Source: Candidatus Ruthturnera sp. Tsphm01 (GTDB lineage: Bacteria; Pseudomonadota; Gammaproteobacteria; PS1; Pseudothioglobaceae). From it: 64,000 nt of DNA. Position 1 is the stretch's first letter, and every line of letters begins with the position of its first letter. The notes beneath the pieces were generated by a model, which worked only from the letters and a program-made list of their open reading frames with translations, ran no database searches and was not told the DNA's origin. The translations under genes and the position numbers were made by a program. Where the stretch lies: NCBI GenBank assembly GCA_030142985.1, contig CP125320.1, positions 67,639 through 131,638 of the forward strand. The letters run 5' to 3'. Shown piece by piece: positions 32,676-41,583 of this stretch.

Positions 32676-35600
32676 CTACAAAAGAATTTTTTCAATATAC
32701 ACTGATTTTATAAAATTTTTCTGCCAATGCTTGCCAAGTTCTTGCTCAGCAATAAGTTCAACTGGATAAATAGGCTTAATATTAGTTGAAGTTTTATAGC
32801 GTGATAAACCTTGTCGACAGGCAGGACAGGTGGTGAGTATTTTTACAGGCTTGTTTGATTTAATATTAGCCAAGTCTTTTTTAATTTCAGTTTCTTTTTT
32901 AAATTTAACTTGTTTGGCAATGTCTGCTCGTGCAACAGAAAAAGTGCCTGCTTCGCCACAACAACGCTCATTACTAACAACGTTCTGATTAACTAATTTA
33001 GAGATAACTTTTTTAGAATCGTCAGATTTGATTGGATCATGGCAAGGCGCATGATAAAGATATTGTTCATCTGTTGTGTTTAATTTAACATTATATTCTA
33101 ATAGATATTCGTGAATATCTATTAGGGTAGAATTTTTAAAAATATCATTAAGTTCATAGGTGAGCAATTGGTCAATGCAAGTACCACAAGAGGTTAAAAC
33201 ATGCTTAATGTCTAAATAGTTAAGAGTATTTGCCATACGGTGGAATAAAACACGATTATCAGTAGAGATAGACTTACCTTTAGCCTCGTCCCCACTTGCT
33301 GTTTGAGGGTAACCACAGCATAGATAACTTGGTGGTAAAATCACCTTAATGCCTTGATGGTAAAGCAGTGCAATTGTTGCTAGGCTAATTTGAGAATAAA
33401 GACGCTCAGAACCACAACCAGGAAAGTAAAAAACGCTAGGTGAATTGGCGTTAGATTTTTTTGGGTGTGAAAGAATAGGCACGGTGTTAGTATCATTAAT
33501 ATTGAGAAGTTCACGCATAGGTGCAAGCCCAGTGTTTGTAGGCAACGGTTTATCTAACAAAGTAATAAGTTCAACTTTAAAACTGGGCTTGCCCACGGTT
33601 CTATTAGGTTTTTTATGTAAAAATGGCTGCGCCATTCTTGAGGCAATATTTTGCACTTTATAGCTAAAATCAATCAATACTTTTTTGGTTAATTTAATTT
33701 GCCAAGGCTGGGTCATATTAAGATAAGCTATTGAGGCTTTTGAGGCGATATTGGCGTGACGTTTTTTTTGTTTGATTAAAATAGACCTCATCTTAATAGA
33801 AACATCGCCAAAATCAATATTCACTGGACAAGGGCTTGCGCATTTATGGCAAATGGTACAATGATCTGCAATATCATCAAATTCATCAAAATGGTTAACA
33901 GAAATGCCACGTCTGGTTTGTTCTTCGTATAAAAAAGCTTCGGAAATAAGATTTGTGCCAATGATTTTATCTCGTGGTGAGTATAAAAGATTAGCTTCTG
34001 GCACGTGTGTGGTGCAGACATCTTTGCACTTGCCACAACGCAGGCATGATTTCACCATGTTATTAATTTCACCAATTTCACTACTTTCAAGGATTAATGC
34101 CTCTTGTTCAACGAGGCGTGATGATGGAGTGAAGGCATTATCCAGTCCACTGCCTGGCATTAATTTTCCTTTATTGAAGTGATTGTTTGGGTCAATTTTT
34201 GTTTTATATTGGGCAAATGCTCGCTTGAATTCGTCGGATAAATATTGGTATTTGGTTAAACCAATACCGTGTTCGCCAGAGATAACCCCGCCAAGACTTG
34301 AAGCCAGATGCATAATCTCATCCACCACAGACTCAGCCTTATGTAGCATTTTTGTATTGTGAGAATGTACTGGAATATTGGTGTGTACATTGCCATCACC
34401 AGCATGCATGTGCGTGGCAACAAATAAACGTACTTCACGATATTCTTGATGAATAGCTTTGACTTGATTGCGAATATCAATAAAGACATCGCCCATGAGC
34501 AAATCATTAAGGGGACGAGCGAATTCATTAATGTAGGAAATCACAACCTGTGCTGTTTGTATCTGCTTGAAGACTTTTTGCTCATTAAGACGATTAAGTA
34601 AATCTAGCCATTGATTGCTAATTTGATTTAACAATATTAAGGCAGCAGTAATTTTGTCTTTAATAAGATTGTTTTCTGACTTTAGATTTTCAAAATAAAC
34701 TTTAATTTTAGCCAAGGTATCAATTTTATTGCTAATAGATAAACGAATATTAATATGTTCAATGCCGTCGTTATAATCTGCCAGTTTGTCCAGTGGAATA
34801 ACCACATCTTCATTGATTTTAAAAGCGTTAGTGTGGGCGGCAATAGCAGCGGTATTAGCGCGGTCTTTCCAAAATATTTTTCTTTTGTTGAGTGATTTAG
34901 CAACAAAACATTCACCATCACGTTGCAAAGTAATGGTTTTTATTTTTTCAATTTGCGTGTCAAGTGAGTGCTGATTGTTAGCACTAATATCGATTAGCAA
35001 TATCATTTTTGGCAACTGCGACTTGTTGGCTTTAGTGGTGTAATGCACAGCTTTAATATAGCGCGCATCTAGGTGTTCCATGCCAATAAGATTAACATCA
35101 GTATCGATATCAACACTATTTTTAATATCAACAATGGTTGATACCGCTGCTTTTAAATCATAACCAAAGAATTCCAAACATAGTGTGTTAATATGTTTTA
35201 AAGGTTGGTGCAAGATAAATTCAGCAGAAGTAATAAACCCATCGCAACCTTCTTTTTGAATGCCAGGTAGTCCGCCTAAAAATTTATTAGTAACATCCTT
35301 GCCCAAGCCACTTTTACGCATATGATTAGTATTAATGGTCAAGGCTTTGGTTTTGATGATGGTTTGTGCGTCATCTTTGAGTGTGTGTATTTCAAAACTC
35401 ACCTTATCAAGCAGTTGGATTTTGTCTTGATTGTGATTAAGGCGTTTTACTTGTAACCATGAGCCATCCGGCGTCACCATTTTCCAAGACAGCAAGTTGT
35501 CAATTGTCGTGCCCCATCTTAGGGCTTTTTTTCCGCCTGCATTCATAGCAACATTGCCACCAATTGTGCAAGCATCTTGAGAAGTTGGATCAACTGCAAA

Positions 35601-36356
35601 TACTAAATTGTGTTGATTGGCTAATTCACTAACGCGCTTGGTAATCACACCTGCACCAACATTAACGCTATGTATATCATTAGTGGTGTTTATGTTGCCA
35701 ATAAAGCTAAGTTTTTCAGTGTTAATAACAGCAGTTTGTGTATTTAGTGGAATTACACCGCCCGTATAGCCTGTGCCACCACCACGAGGAATAATGGTTA
35801 AGCCTAGGTGGATACAGGTTTTAACAATATGTAATATTTCTTGTTCGGTATCTGGCGTGATGACCACGCTGGGGTATTCTACCCGCCAATCAGTAGCATC
35901 AGTTGAGTGCGAGGCGCGTGATAAAGCGTCAAAACGAATGTTATTGTTATTTGTTACTTTAAGCAGGGCTTTTTTAATGCGTTGTTTGTTGTTTTTAAAA
36001 TCACTCAAACAGTATTTAAAACTACTTACTGCAATATCTGCTTGATTAAGAAGCTCAATGACCTGTGCGTTATTATCAGCTCGTGCCTTGATTGATTCTA
36101 AACGCGAATATAGCGCCTGTATGAGTGCTCGCCAACGACGTTTATTTTTAATTAGATCTTCCTGTAAATAAGGGTTTCGATTAACCACCCACATATCGCC
36201 AAGCACCTCAAATAGCATTCTAGCACTGCGACCTGTATTACGATTTTGGCGCAGTTGACTTAGTAAATCCCAAGCATCAATACCTAAAAAACGACATACA
36301 ATTTCCTTGTCAGAAAAAGAGGTGTAGTTGTAGGGGATTTCGCGATATTGCTTCAA
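32676..36356 (-). CDS. Large FAD/Fe-S dehydrogenase (D-lactate dehydrogenase-like, DUF3683 type)
   Basis: A single 1226-residue protein combining: an N-terminal DUF3683-like region (1-145); a PCMH-type FAD-binding domain with IPRGGGTGYTGGVIPLN; a FAD-oxidase C-terminal domain with VATHMHAGDGNVHTNIPVH and GVISGEHGIGLTK; a ferredoxin pair (CLRCGKCKDVC and CTICHKCASPC); and two CCG domains (CCGYPQTASGD and CCGEAGTFSV). The family oxidises D-2-hydroxyacids such as D-lactate and feeds the respiratory chain, but the exact substrate is inferred. It is about 200 residues longer than E. coli YdiJ-type proteins because of the N-terminal domain. It stands alone. Confidence 0.93.
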   Translation of the reverse strand: MKQYREIPYNYTSFSDKEIVCRFLGIDAWDLLSQLRQNRNTGRSARMLFEVLGDMWVVNRNPYLQEDLIKNKRRWRALIQALYSRLESIKARADNNAQVIELLNQADIAVSSFKYCLSDFKNNKQRIKKALLKVTNNNNIRFDALSRASHSTDATDWRVEYPSVVITPDTEQEILHIVKTCIHLGLTIIPRGGGTGYTGGVIPLNTQTAVINTEKLSFIGNINTTNDIHSVNVGAGVITKRVSELANQHNLVFAVDPTSQDACTIGGNVAMNAGGKKALRWGTTIDNLLSWKMVTPDGSWLQVKRLNHNQDKIQLLDKVSFEIHTLKDDAQTIIKTKALTINTNHMRKSGLGKDVTNKFLGGLPGIQKEGCDGFITSAEFILHQPLKHINTLCLEFFGYDLKAAVSTIVDIKNSVDIDTDVNLIGMEHLDARYIKAVHYTTKANKSQLPKMILLIDISANNQHSLDTQIEKIKTITLQRDGECFVAKSLNKRKIFWKDRANTAAIAAHTNAFKINEDVVIPLDKLADYNDGIEHINIRLSISNKIDTLAKIKVYFENLKSENNLIKDKITAALILLNQISNQWLDLLNRLNEQKVFKQIQTAQVVISYINEFARPLNDLLMGDVFIDIRNQVKAIHQEYREVRLFVATHMHAGDGNVHTNIPVHSHNTKMLHKAESVVDEIMHLASSLGGVISGEHGIGLTKYQYLSDEFKRAFAQYKTKIDPNNHFNKGKLMPGSGLDNAFTPSSRLVEQEALILESSEIGEINNMVKSCLRCGKCKDVCTTHVPEANLLYSPRDKIIGTNLISEAFLYEEQTRRGISVNHFDEFDDIADHCTICHKCASPCPVNIDFGDVSIKMRSILIKQKKRHANIASKASIAYLNMTQPWQIKLTKKVLIDFSYKVQNIASRMAQPFLHKKPNRTVGKPSFKVELITLLDKPLPTNTGLAPMRELLNINDTNTVPILSHPKKSNANSPSVFYFPGCGSERLYSQISLATIALLYHQGIKVILPPSYLCCGYPQTASGDEAKGKSISTDNRVLFHRMANTLNYLDIKHVLTSCGTCIDQLLTYELNDIFKNSTLIDIHEYLLEYNVKLNTTDEQYLYHAPCHDPIKSDDSKKVISKLVNQNVVSNERCCGEAGTFSVARADIAKQVKFKKETEIKKDLANIKSNKPVKILTTCPACRQGLSRYKTSTNIKPIYPVELIAEQELGKHWQKNFIKSVYIEKILL

Positions 36357-36394
36357 TTGGAAATTTAAAGTTAATTAAAGTGGATTTATTTTAC

Positions 36395-36400
36395 TATAAT
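36395..36400 (+). promoter_or_regulatory. Probable -10 box for hemJ
   Basis: TATAAT sits 58 bases upstream of the hemJ ATG, in the AT-rich divergent gap with the dehydrogenase gene. The -35 is weak. Confidence 0.35.
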
Positions 36401-36457
36401 GGGCACTCTGAATGCCGTATGTTTAACCCAAAAGGGCTTTAAAAAAGTGGAGATTAT

Positions 36458-36880
36458 ATGCTGTGGATAAAAGCTTTTCATATTATTAGTGTGATTACTT
36501 GGTTTGCAGCGCTGTTTTACCTGCCACGTCTTTTTGTTTATCATTCAATGAGTAAAGACAAGCTTAGTATTGAGCGTTTTAAAGTGATGGAACGTAAGCT
36601 TTATAAAGGTATTATGATGCCTAGTTTTGTCTTAGCTAGCGCATTAGGATTATGGATGACTATTGATGGGTGGGCATATTATTCGATGCAATATTGGCTG
36701 TACGTTAAGTTATTATTGGTAATATTGTTGATTGCATACCACTTTTATTGTGGTTATTTAGTGGATGTTTTTAAGGCTGATAAAAACATCCGCTCCCATG
36801 TATTCTATCGTTGGTTTAATGAGTTTCCTGTGCTGATATTGGTGGTTGTTGTGATTTTGGCGGTAGTCAAACCTTTTTAG
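36458..36880 (+). CDS. hemJ: Protoporphyrinogen IX oxidase HemJ
   Basis: A 140-residue membrane protein with four helices that oxidises protoporphyrinogen IX in haem synthesis in bacteria lacking HemG and HemY. The N-terminal KAFHIISVITWFAALFYLPRLFVYH carries the essential His and the RLFVYH motif, and the C-terminal FNEFPVLILVVVVILAVVKPF is typical. Together with hemC at 21476 it shows that the cell makes haem. Confidence 0.95.
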   Translation: MLWIKAFHIISVITWFAALFYLPRLFVYHSMSKDKLSIERFKVMERKLYKGIMMPSFVLASALGLWMTIDGWAYYSMQYWLYVKLLLVILLIAYHFYCGYLVDVFKADKNIRSHVFYRWFNEFPVLILVVVVILAVVKPF

Positions 36881-36944
36881 AACCAATTAATACTTGTTTT
36901 TTATTGACATAACAACAATTTACCATGTTTTTATGTCTCTAAAG

Positions 36945-37844
36945 TTATCTTGACTTATTTTTAAATAGTCCAGTTGACAAATAACGATCACCTCGATCGC
37001 AAGCAATGGTAACAATGGTAGCATTGTTAATTTGTTTGGATAACTTAATGGCTGCCGATACTGCACCACCAGAAGATACGCCAGCAAAAATACCCTCCAT
37101 TGTTGCTAGGTCTCGTGTGGTTTGTTCTGCTGAAGTTTGTGAAATATCCATAATAGTATCGACCTTAGAGCGATCAAATATTTTTGGCAAGTATGCTTTT
37201 GGCCATCGGCGAATGCCAGCAATTTGCGCGCCATCCTCAGGTTGTACACCAATAATTTGAATGGCTGGATTTTTTACCTTGAGGCTATCTGATACACCCA
37301 TAATCGTGCCAGTCGTTCCCATAGCAGAGATAAAATGAGTAATCGAACCTTGCGTATCTTGCCAAATTTCTTTGGCAGTTGTATTAATATGAGCATTTGC
37401 ATTGTCTGGGTTGGAAAATTGGTCAAGCTGTTTGCCCTTGCCTTGTTCTTCCATTTTATTAGCCAAGTCTCTAGCGCCTTCCATGCCTTCATCTTTAGTC
37501 ACTAAGATAAGTTGAGCGCCATAAGCACTCATAGCATCACGCCTTTCTTGTGAAAGATGATCGGGCATGATTAAAATCATTTTATAACCCTTGATGGCTG
37601 CTATCATCGCAAGTGCAATACCAGCATTGCCGCTAGTGGCTTCAATTAGTGTATCACCTGCGCTAATCTCACCACGCACCTCGGCTTGAGTAATCATATT
37701 GAACGCCGCTCGGTCTTTAACCGAACCAGTAGGATTATTACCCTCAAGTTTAAGCAAGATGGTGTTTGATGAATTGGGGTTGATGCGCCTAAGCTTGACT
37801 AAAGGTGTATTGCCAATTGTTTGCTCAATGGTTTTGAATGTCAT
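36945..37844 (-). CDS. cysM: Cysteine synthase B (O-acetylserine sulfhydrylase)
   Basis: A 299-residue PLP fold-type II enzyme making cysteine from O-acetylserine and sulfide or thiosulfate. The PLP Lys is in NPTGSVKDRAAFNMI, the phosphate loop is SGNAGIALAM-like, and MGTTGTIMGVSD closes the site. KMILIMPDHLSQERRDAM fits CysM better than CysK. The ATG at 37844 has AGGAGG five bases upstream and is preferred to a GTG three bases earlier. It lies 19 bases after thrC in a threonine/cysteine operon. Confidence 0.95.
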   Translation of the reverse strand: MTFKTIEQTIGNTPLVKLRRINPNSSNTILLKLEGNNPTGSVKDRAAFNMITQAEVRGEISAGDTLIEATSGNAGIALAMIAAIKGYKMILIMPDHLSQERRDAMSAYGAQLILVTKDEGMEGARDLANKMEEQGKGKQLDQFSNPDNANAHINTTAKEIWQDTQGSITHFISAMGTTGTIMGVSDSLKVKNPAIQIIGVQPEDGAQIAGIRRWPKAYLPKIFDRSKVDTIMDISQTSAEQTTRDLATMEGIFAGVSSGGAVSAAIKLSKQINNATIVTIACDRGDRYLSTGLFKNKSR

Positions 37845-37863
37845 CACTTCCTCCTAGTTAAAA

Positions 37864-38928
37864 TCACATGTTGTTTAAAATAGCGTCTTTGACCTCGCTC
37901 ATCACTGGGTTGATGTTAATCATTTGATTAGTGCATTGCATGATTGCTGTATCAGGGTCTTTTAAGCCATGACCTGTTAAGGTGCATACAATTTTAGAGC
38001 CATTTGCAATTTTGCCGTTTTTAATGTCACGCATTGCACCTGCTAATGAGGCTGCTGAAGCGGGTTCGCAGAAAATACCTTCTTTTTCAGTAAGTAATTT
38101 TTGTGCGCTTAAAATTTCTTCATCAGTTAATGAGTCAAACCAACCGCCTGATTCTTTTTTAACTTTGTGTGCCAAATCCCAACTTTGTGGATAACCAATA
38201 CGAATAGCGGTTGCAATAGTTTCTGGGTTGTCTATCATTGCGCCTTTAACAAAAGGTGCAGAGCCTGATGCTTGATAGCCGAGCATTTTAGGTGTATTGT
38301 TTACTTTGCCTTCTTTATGGTATTCTGTATATCCCATCCAATGCGCTGAAATATTCCCTGCATTGCCCACAGGCAAACAGTGATAATCTGGTGCACATCC
38401 AAGCGCTTCTATAATTTCAAAGGCGGCAGTTTTTTGACCTTGTAAGCGAAACGGATTGATTGAATTAACAATTGATACAGGCGCATGTTCAGCCACCTCT
38501 TTAACCAAACGCATGCCATCATCAAAGCTACCTTTGATTTGAATAATAACCGCGCCATGAATCATCGCTTGAGCCAACTTTCCCAATGCAATTTTCCCCT
38601 CAGGAATTAGTACAAACGCTTTAATGCCAGCACGCGCAGCGTAAGCCGCGGCAGATGCTGAGGTGTTGCCTGTAGAGGCGCAAATAATTGCTTTAGAGCC
38701 AGATTCCACTGCTTTGGTAACTGCCATCGTCATACCACGGTCTTTAAATGAACCTGTCGGGTTTAAGCCTTCGTATTTAATGAAAATATCAACCTCTTTA
38801 CCCAACTCTTTAGGAATATTTTCTAGTCGAATAAGTGGTGTATTTCCCTCTCCTAGGCTAATAATTAGGGTGTTATCATCCACAGGAAGTCTGTCTTTAT
38901 AGTGTTCAATTAAGCCTGTATATCGCAT
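37864..38928 (-). CDS. thrC: Threonine synthase
   Basis: Converts O-phosphohomoserine to threonine with PLP. The 354-residue protein has the Lys motif NPTGSFKDRGMTMAV, CASTGNTSASAAAYAARAG as the phosphate-binding loop, and the C-terminal VCTLTGHGLKDP of the short-form enzymes. An AAGGAGG ribosome site lies just before the ATG. It follows hom by 11 bases and precedes cysM, so the three are one operon. Confidence 0.97.
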   Translation of the reverse strand: MRYTGLIEHYKDRLPVDDNTLIISLGEGNTPLIRLENIPKELGKEVDIFIKYEGLNPTGSFKDRGMTMAVTKAVESGSKAIICASTGNTSASAAAYAARAGIKAFVLIPEGKIALGKLAQAMIHGAVIIQIKGSFDDGMRLVKEVAEHAPVSIVNSINPFRLQGQKTAAFEIIEALGCAPDYHCLPVGNAGNISAHWMGYTEYHKEGKVNNTPKMLGYQASGSAPFVKGAMIDNPETIATAIRIGYPQSWDLAHKVKKESGGWFDSLTDEEILSAQKLLTEKEGIFCEPASAASLAGAMRDIKNGKIANGSKIVCTLTGHGLKDPDTAIMQCTNQMININPVMSEVKDAILNNM

Positions 38929-38939
38929 TATTTTCCTCC

Positions 38940-40217
38940 TTAATTAAGTGTTTCGACAAAGATGATTTTAACATCTTCTTGAATGTAGTCATGGGTTTGA
39001 ATCTCTGCCACTGCCTTGTTCAACTCACTGGTTTTGATAAGATTGGTAATGATGGCAATGTGTGCATTATTTTTCTGGTCAATTTGCTTTTGTATAACAG
39101 CCTCTACACTAATGTTATGATTGGCTAAAGTTGTTGTAATATCTGCTAAAACTCCTGGCTTATCAGTAGCCAATAAACGCAAGTAGAAAATGCTTTCAAT
39201 ATCATCAGCGTTGCAATTTGGAATATTTATTAATGACTGCCAGCCCAAAATATCATGATTTACAGTGCCTTTGATAATATCAATTAAATCAGCAATAACA
39301 CTACTCGCCGTTGCTTCAGCACCTGCGCCAGCACCATAGTAAAGCGTTTCACCAACTGCATTACCTTTGACCAATACACTGTTCATAACGCCATCAACAT
39401 TGGATAGTAGATGAGTTTTGGGTACTAAAGTTGGGTGTACGTGTATTTGTAATTTACCATCTAGTTTTTTAGCAATACCTAAATGTTTAATGGCATAACC
39501 CAACTCAGTTGCAAAAGCGATATCTTCGCTGCTGATTTTGCTAATACCTTGTGTTGAAACTTGATTAAATTGTAATTTACAACCAAATGATATTGAGGCG
39601 AGGATGGATAATTTATGCGCTGCATCAATACCTTCTACATCAAAAGTTGGATCAGCCTCAGCGTAGCCCAGTGCTTGTGCCTCTTTAAGAGCATCTTCAA
39701 AATTTCTACCTTTGTTGCACATTTCAGTTAGGATAAAGTTGCTTGTGCCGTTAATAATGCCAGCAACTAATTCAATTTGATTGGCACTTAAACCCTGTTC
39801 TAAAGATTTTAAAATAGGAATACCGCCAGCAACGGCCGCTTCAAATAAAAGATGTGTGCTGTTATCTTTTGCCAAGGCTAGTAGTTCATTGCCATGTGTC
39901 GCAATTAAAGCTTTGTTAGCGGTAACAACATGTTTGCCATTTTTAATGGCTTGTTCAACCAAATCTTTTGCCAAGCCTGTACCACCCATTAATTCTAAAA
40001 CAACATCAATATCATCATTATTAACAACTTCAAACGGGTCCTGAGTTAGTTTAATATGCTCAGTAGGGCAAATGCGTGTTTGGGTTGTGTCTCTTACAGC
40101 CGCATGAGTGACATTAATACTATCGCCAGATCGACGCGTAATTTGCGCTTGGTTTTTGTTCAACACATTCACCACACCACCACCAACAGTGCCCAGCCCT
40201 AAAATTCCAATATTCAC
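38940..40217 (-). CDS. hom: Homoserine dehydrogenase
   Basis: A monofunctional 425-residue enzyme reducing aspartate semialdehyde to homoserine. It has an NAD(P) fold with IGILGLGTVGGGVVNVL, the substrate region AGIINGTSNFILTEM and EADPTFDVEGIDAAHKL with catalytic Asp and Lys, and a C-terminal ACT domain (LLATDKPGVLADITTTL) expected to mediate threonine feedback. No aspartokinase is fused. It is first in the hom-thrC-cysM operon. Confidence 0.97.
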   Translation of the reverse strand: MNIGILGLGTVGGGVVNVLNKNQAQITRRSGDSINVTHAAVRDTTQTRICPTEHIKLTQDPFEVVNNDDIDVVLELMGGTGLAKDLVEQAIKNGKHVVTANKALIATHGNELLALAKDNSTHLLFEAAVAGGIPILKSLEQGLSANQIELVAGIINGTSNFILTEMCNKGRNFEDALKEAQALGYAEADPTFDVEGIDAAHKLSILASISFGCKLQFNQVSTQGISKISSEDIAFATELGYAIKHLGIAKKLDGKLQIHVHPTLVPKTHLLSNVDGVMNSVLVKGNAVGETLYYGAGAGAEATASSVIADLIDIIKGTVNHDILGWQSLINIPNCNADDIESIFYLRLLATDKPGVLADITTTLANHNISVEAVIQKQIDQKNNAHIAIITNLIKTSELNKAVAEIQTHDYIQEDVKIIFVETLN

Positions 40218-40253
40218 AAGTAAAAATTCCTATCTAACTAAACTAAAAAAGGC

Positions 40254-40262
40254 ATTATACCA
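40254..40262 (-). promoter_or_regulatory. Extended -10 promoter for hom-thrC-cysM
   Basis: On the minus strand TGGTATAAT, an extended -10 box, lies about 37 bases upstream of the hom ATG. No strong -35 is visible, as is common for extended -10 promoters. Confidence 0.55.
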
Positions 40263-40305
40263 ATAGAGGATGTTTGTATATAGAGTTATTGAATGGGGTA
40301 GTGAT

Positions 40306-40845
40306 TTATTTGTTTAAAATAATTGCTGAACATTTAAGTGGACGCAAGTATTGGCTAGGAATTTTGTGTTGATTATTAAAAAGCACAGGCGCTAAGGCTT
40401 TTAGCATATCTTCATAAATTGGTTTTTTAAAATCAATCACATCTTCAATAGGACGCCAATAATCCACCCATATCCAATCGTCAAACTCTATTTGCACATG
40501 CGTGTCTAACTTAATGTTATTTTCATCTGAAATAAGGCGCAATAAAAACCAAACTTGTTTTTGACCAATACACACAGGCTTTTGTCTATGCTTAATGTAA
40601 TAATCAGGCAAATCATAACGTAGCCACTTAGGTGTTTTAGCAAGAACACTTACATGTTCAGCGGACAGTCCAACTTCTTCATTAAGTTCTCGAAAAAGGG
40701 CGTCCAACTCATTCTCACCAAAGTCAATACCACCTTGTGGTAATTGCCAAGAATCTTGCTTAAAGCGTTTGGCAAGAAGCACTTGTTGTTTGTCATTGGT
40801 AATAACAATGCCAACATTAGCCCGATAGCCCTTACTATCAATCAT
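40306..40845 (-). CDS. rppH: RNA pyrophosphohydrolase
   Basis: Removes pyrophosphate from the 5' end of mRNAs, triggering decay. The 179-residue Nudix protein has YRANVGIVITN at the start, SWQLPQGGIDFGENELDALF and the Nudix box completed by RELNEEVGL. It spans the family's usual size, including a C-terminal tail. The neighbouring Bax1-like gene is 19 bases upstream on the same strand. Confidence 0.95.
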   Translation of the reverse strand: MIDSKGYRANVGIVITNDKQQVLLAKRFKQDSWQLPQGGIDFGENELDALFRELNEEVGLSAEHVSVLAKTPKWLRYDLPDYYIKHRQKPVCIGQKQVWFLLRLISDENNIKLDTHVQIEFDDWIWVDYWRPIEDVIDFKKPIYEDMLKALAPVLFNNQHKIPSQYLRPLKCSAIILNK

Positions 40846-40864
40846 ACTATTTTTACGTTAGTGA

Positions 40865-41524
40865 TTAATCTTCGCCAGAAAATACACCCAATAACTGCAA
40901 TAAACTTAAAAATAAGTTATAAATTGAAATAAACAGCGTTACTGTTGCCATGATGTAATTGGTCTCACCACCACGGATAATATTTGAAGTTTCAAATAAA
41001 ATCAAGCCACTCATTAGTAAAATAAACGCTGCAGATACGGTCAGTGATAAGGCTGGCATAGCAAAGAAATAAGCAGCAATTCCTGCTAAAAATGCCACAA
41101 TAATACCTGCCGTTAGGAAGCCAGATAAAAAGCTAAAATCTTTACCAGAAGTAATGGCATAAAAAGACAGTGATAAGAAGATAAGCCCCGTACCTGTCAT
41201 TGCCATAGCAATCAATTCAGAGCCATTTGAAAAAGCGGTTGTATAAGCGCCAATAATAGGTCCTAATGTCAGCCCCATAAAGCCTGTTAATGCAAACACT
41301 GCCAAAATTCCGTAACTCGAATTCTTAAGTTTATTGGTTAAATATAGCAAGGCAAAATAACCACCAAGCGTGATTAAAAGGCCAAAATGTGGCAACTTTA
41401 AGGACATAGCAAGATAAGCCATTAACCCACTAAATAATAAGGTTGCAGAAAGTAATTGGTATGTGTTTTTTAAAACGCTATTAATGCTAATGCCACGCGT
41501 TTGAGTGCTGACGTTTGTGTTCAT
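40865..41524 (-). CDS. Bax inhibitor-1/YccA family membrane protein
   Basis: A 219-residue protein with seven hydrophobic segments and a short charged N-terminus containing the characteristic VLKNTYQLLSATLLFSG. Later elements include GFMGLTLGPIIGAYT and FETSNIIRGGETNYIMATV, both family hallmarks. Related proteins modulate FtsH proteolysis or conduct calcium, but the role here is not known. It is divergent from murD. Confidence 0.93.
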   Translation of the reverse strand: MNTNVSTQTRGISINSVLKNTYQLLSATLLFSGLMAYLAMSLKLPHFGLLITLGGYFALLYLTNKLKNSSYGILAVFALTGFMGLTLGPIIGAYTTAFSNGSELIAMAMTGTGLIFLSLSFYAITSGKDFSFLSGFLTAGIIVAFLAGIAAYFFAMPALSLTVSAAFILLMSGLILFETSNIIRGGETNYIMATVTLFISIYNLFLSLLQLLGVFSGED

Positions 41525-41583
41525 GATTTATGCCTCGTGTTTAAAAGTGTAAAATACAACCATTTTACAGCGAAAATAAACGC

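Noticed and set aside
40218..40305. Threonine attenuator or riboswitch upstream of hom
   Set aside because: The region is under 90 bases, with no Thr- or Ile-rich leader peptide and no terminator-like hairpin; only the extended -10 is visible.
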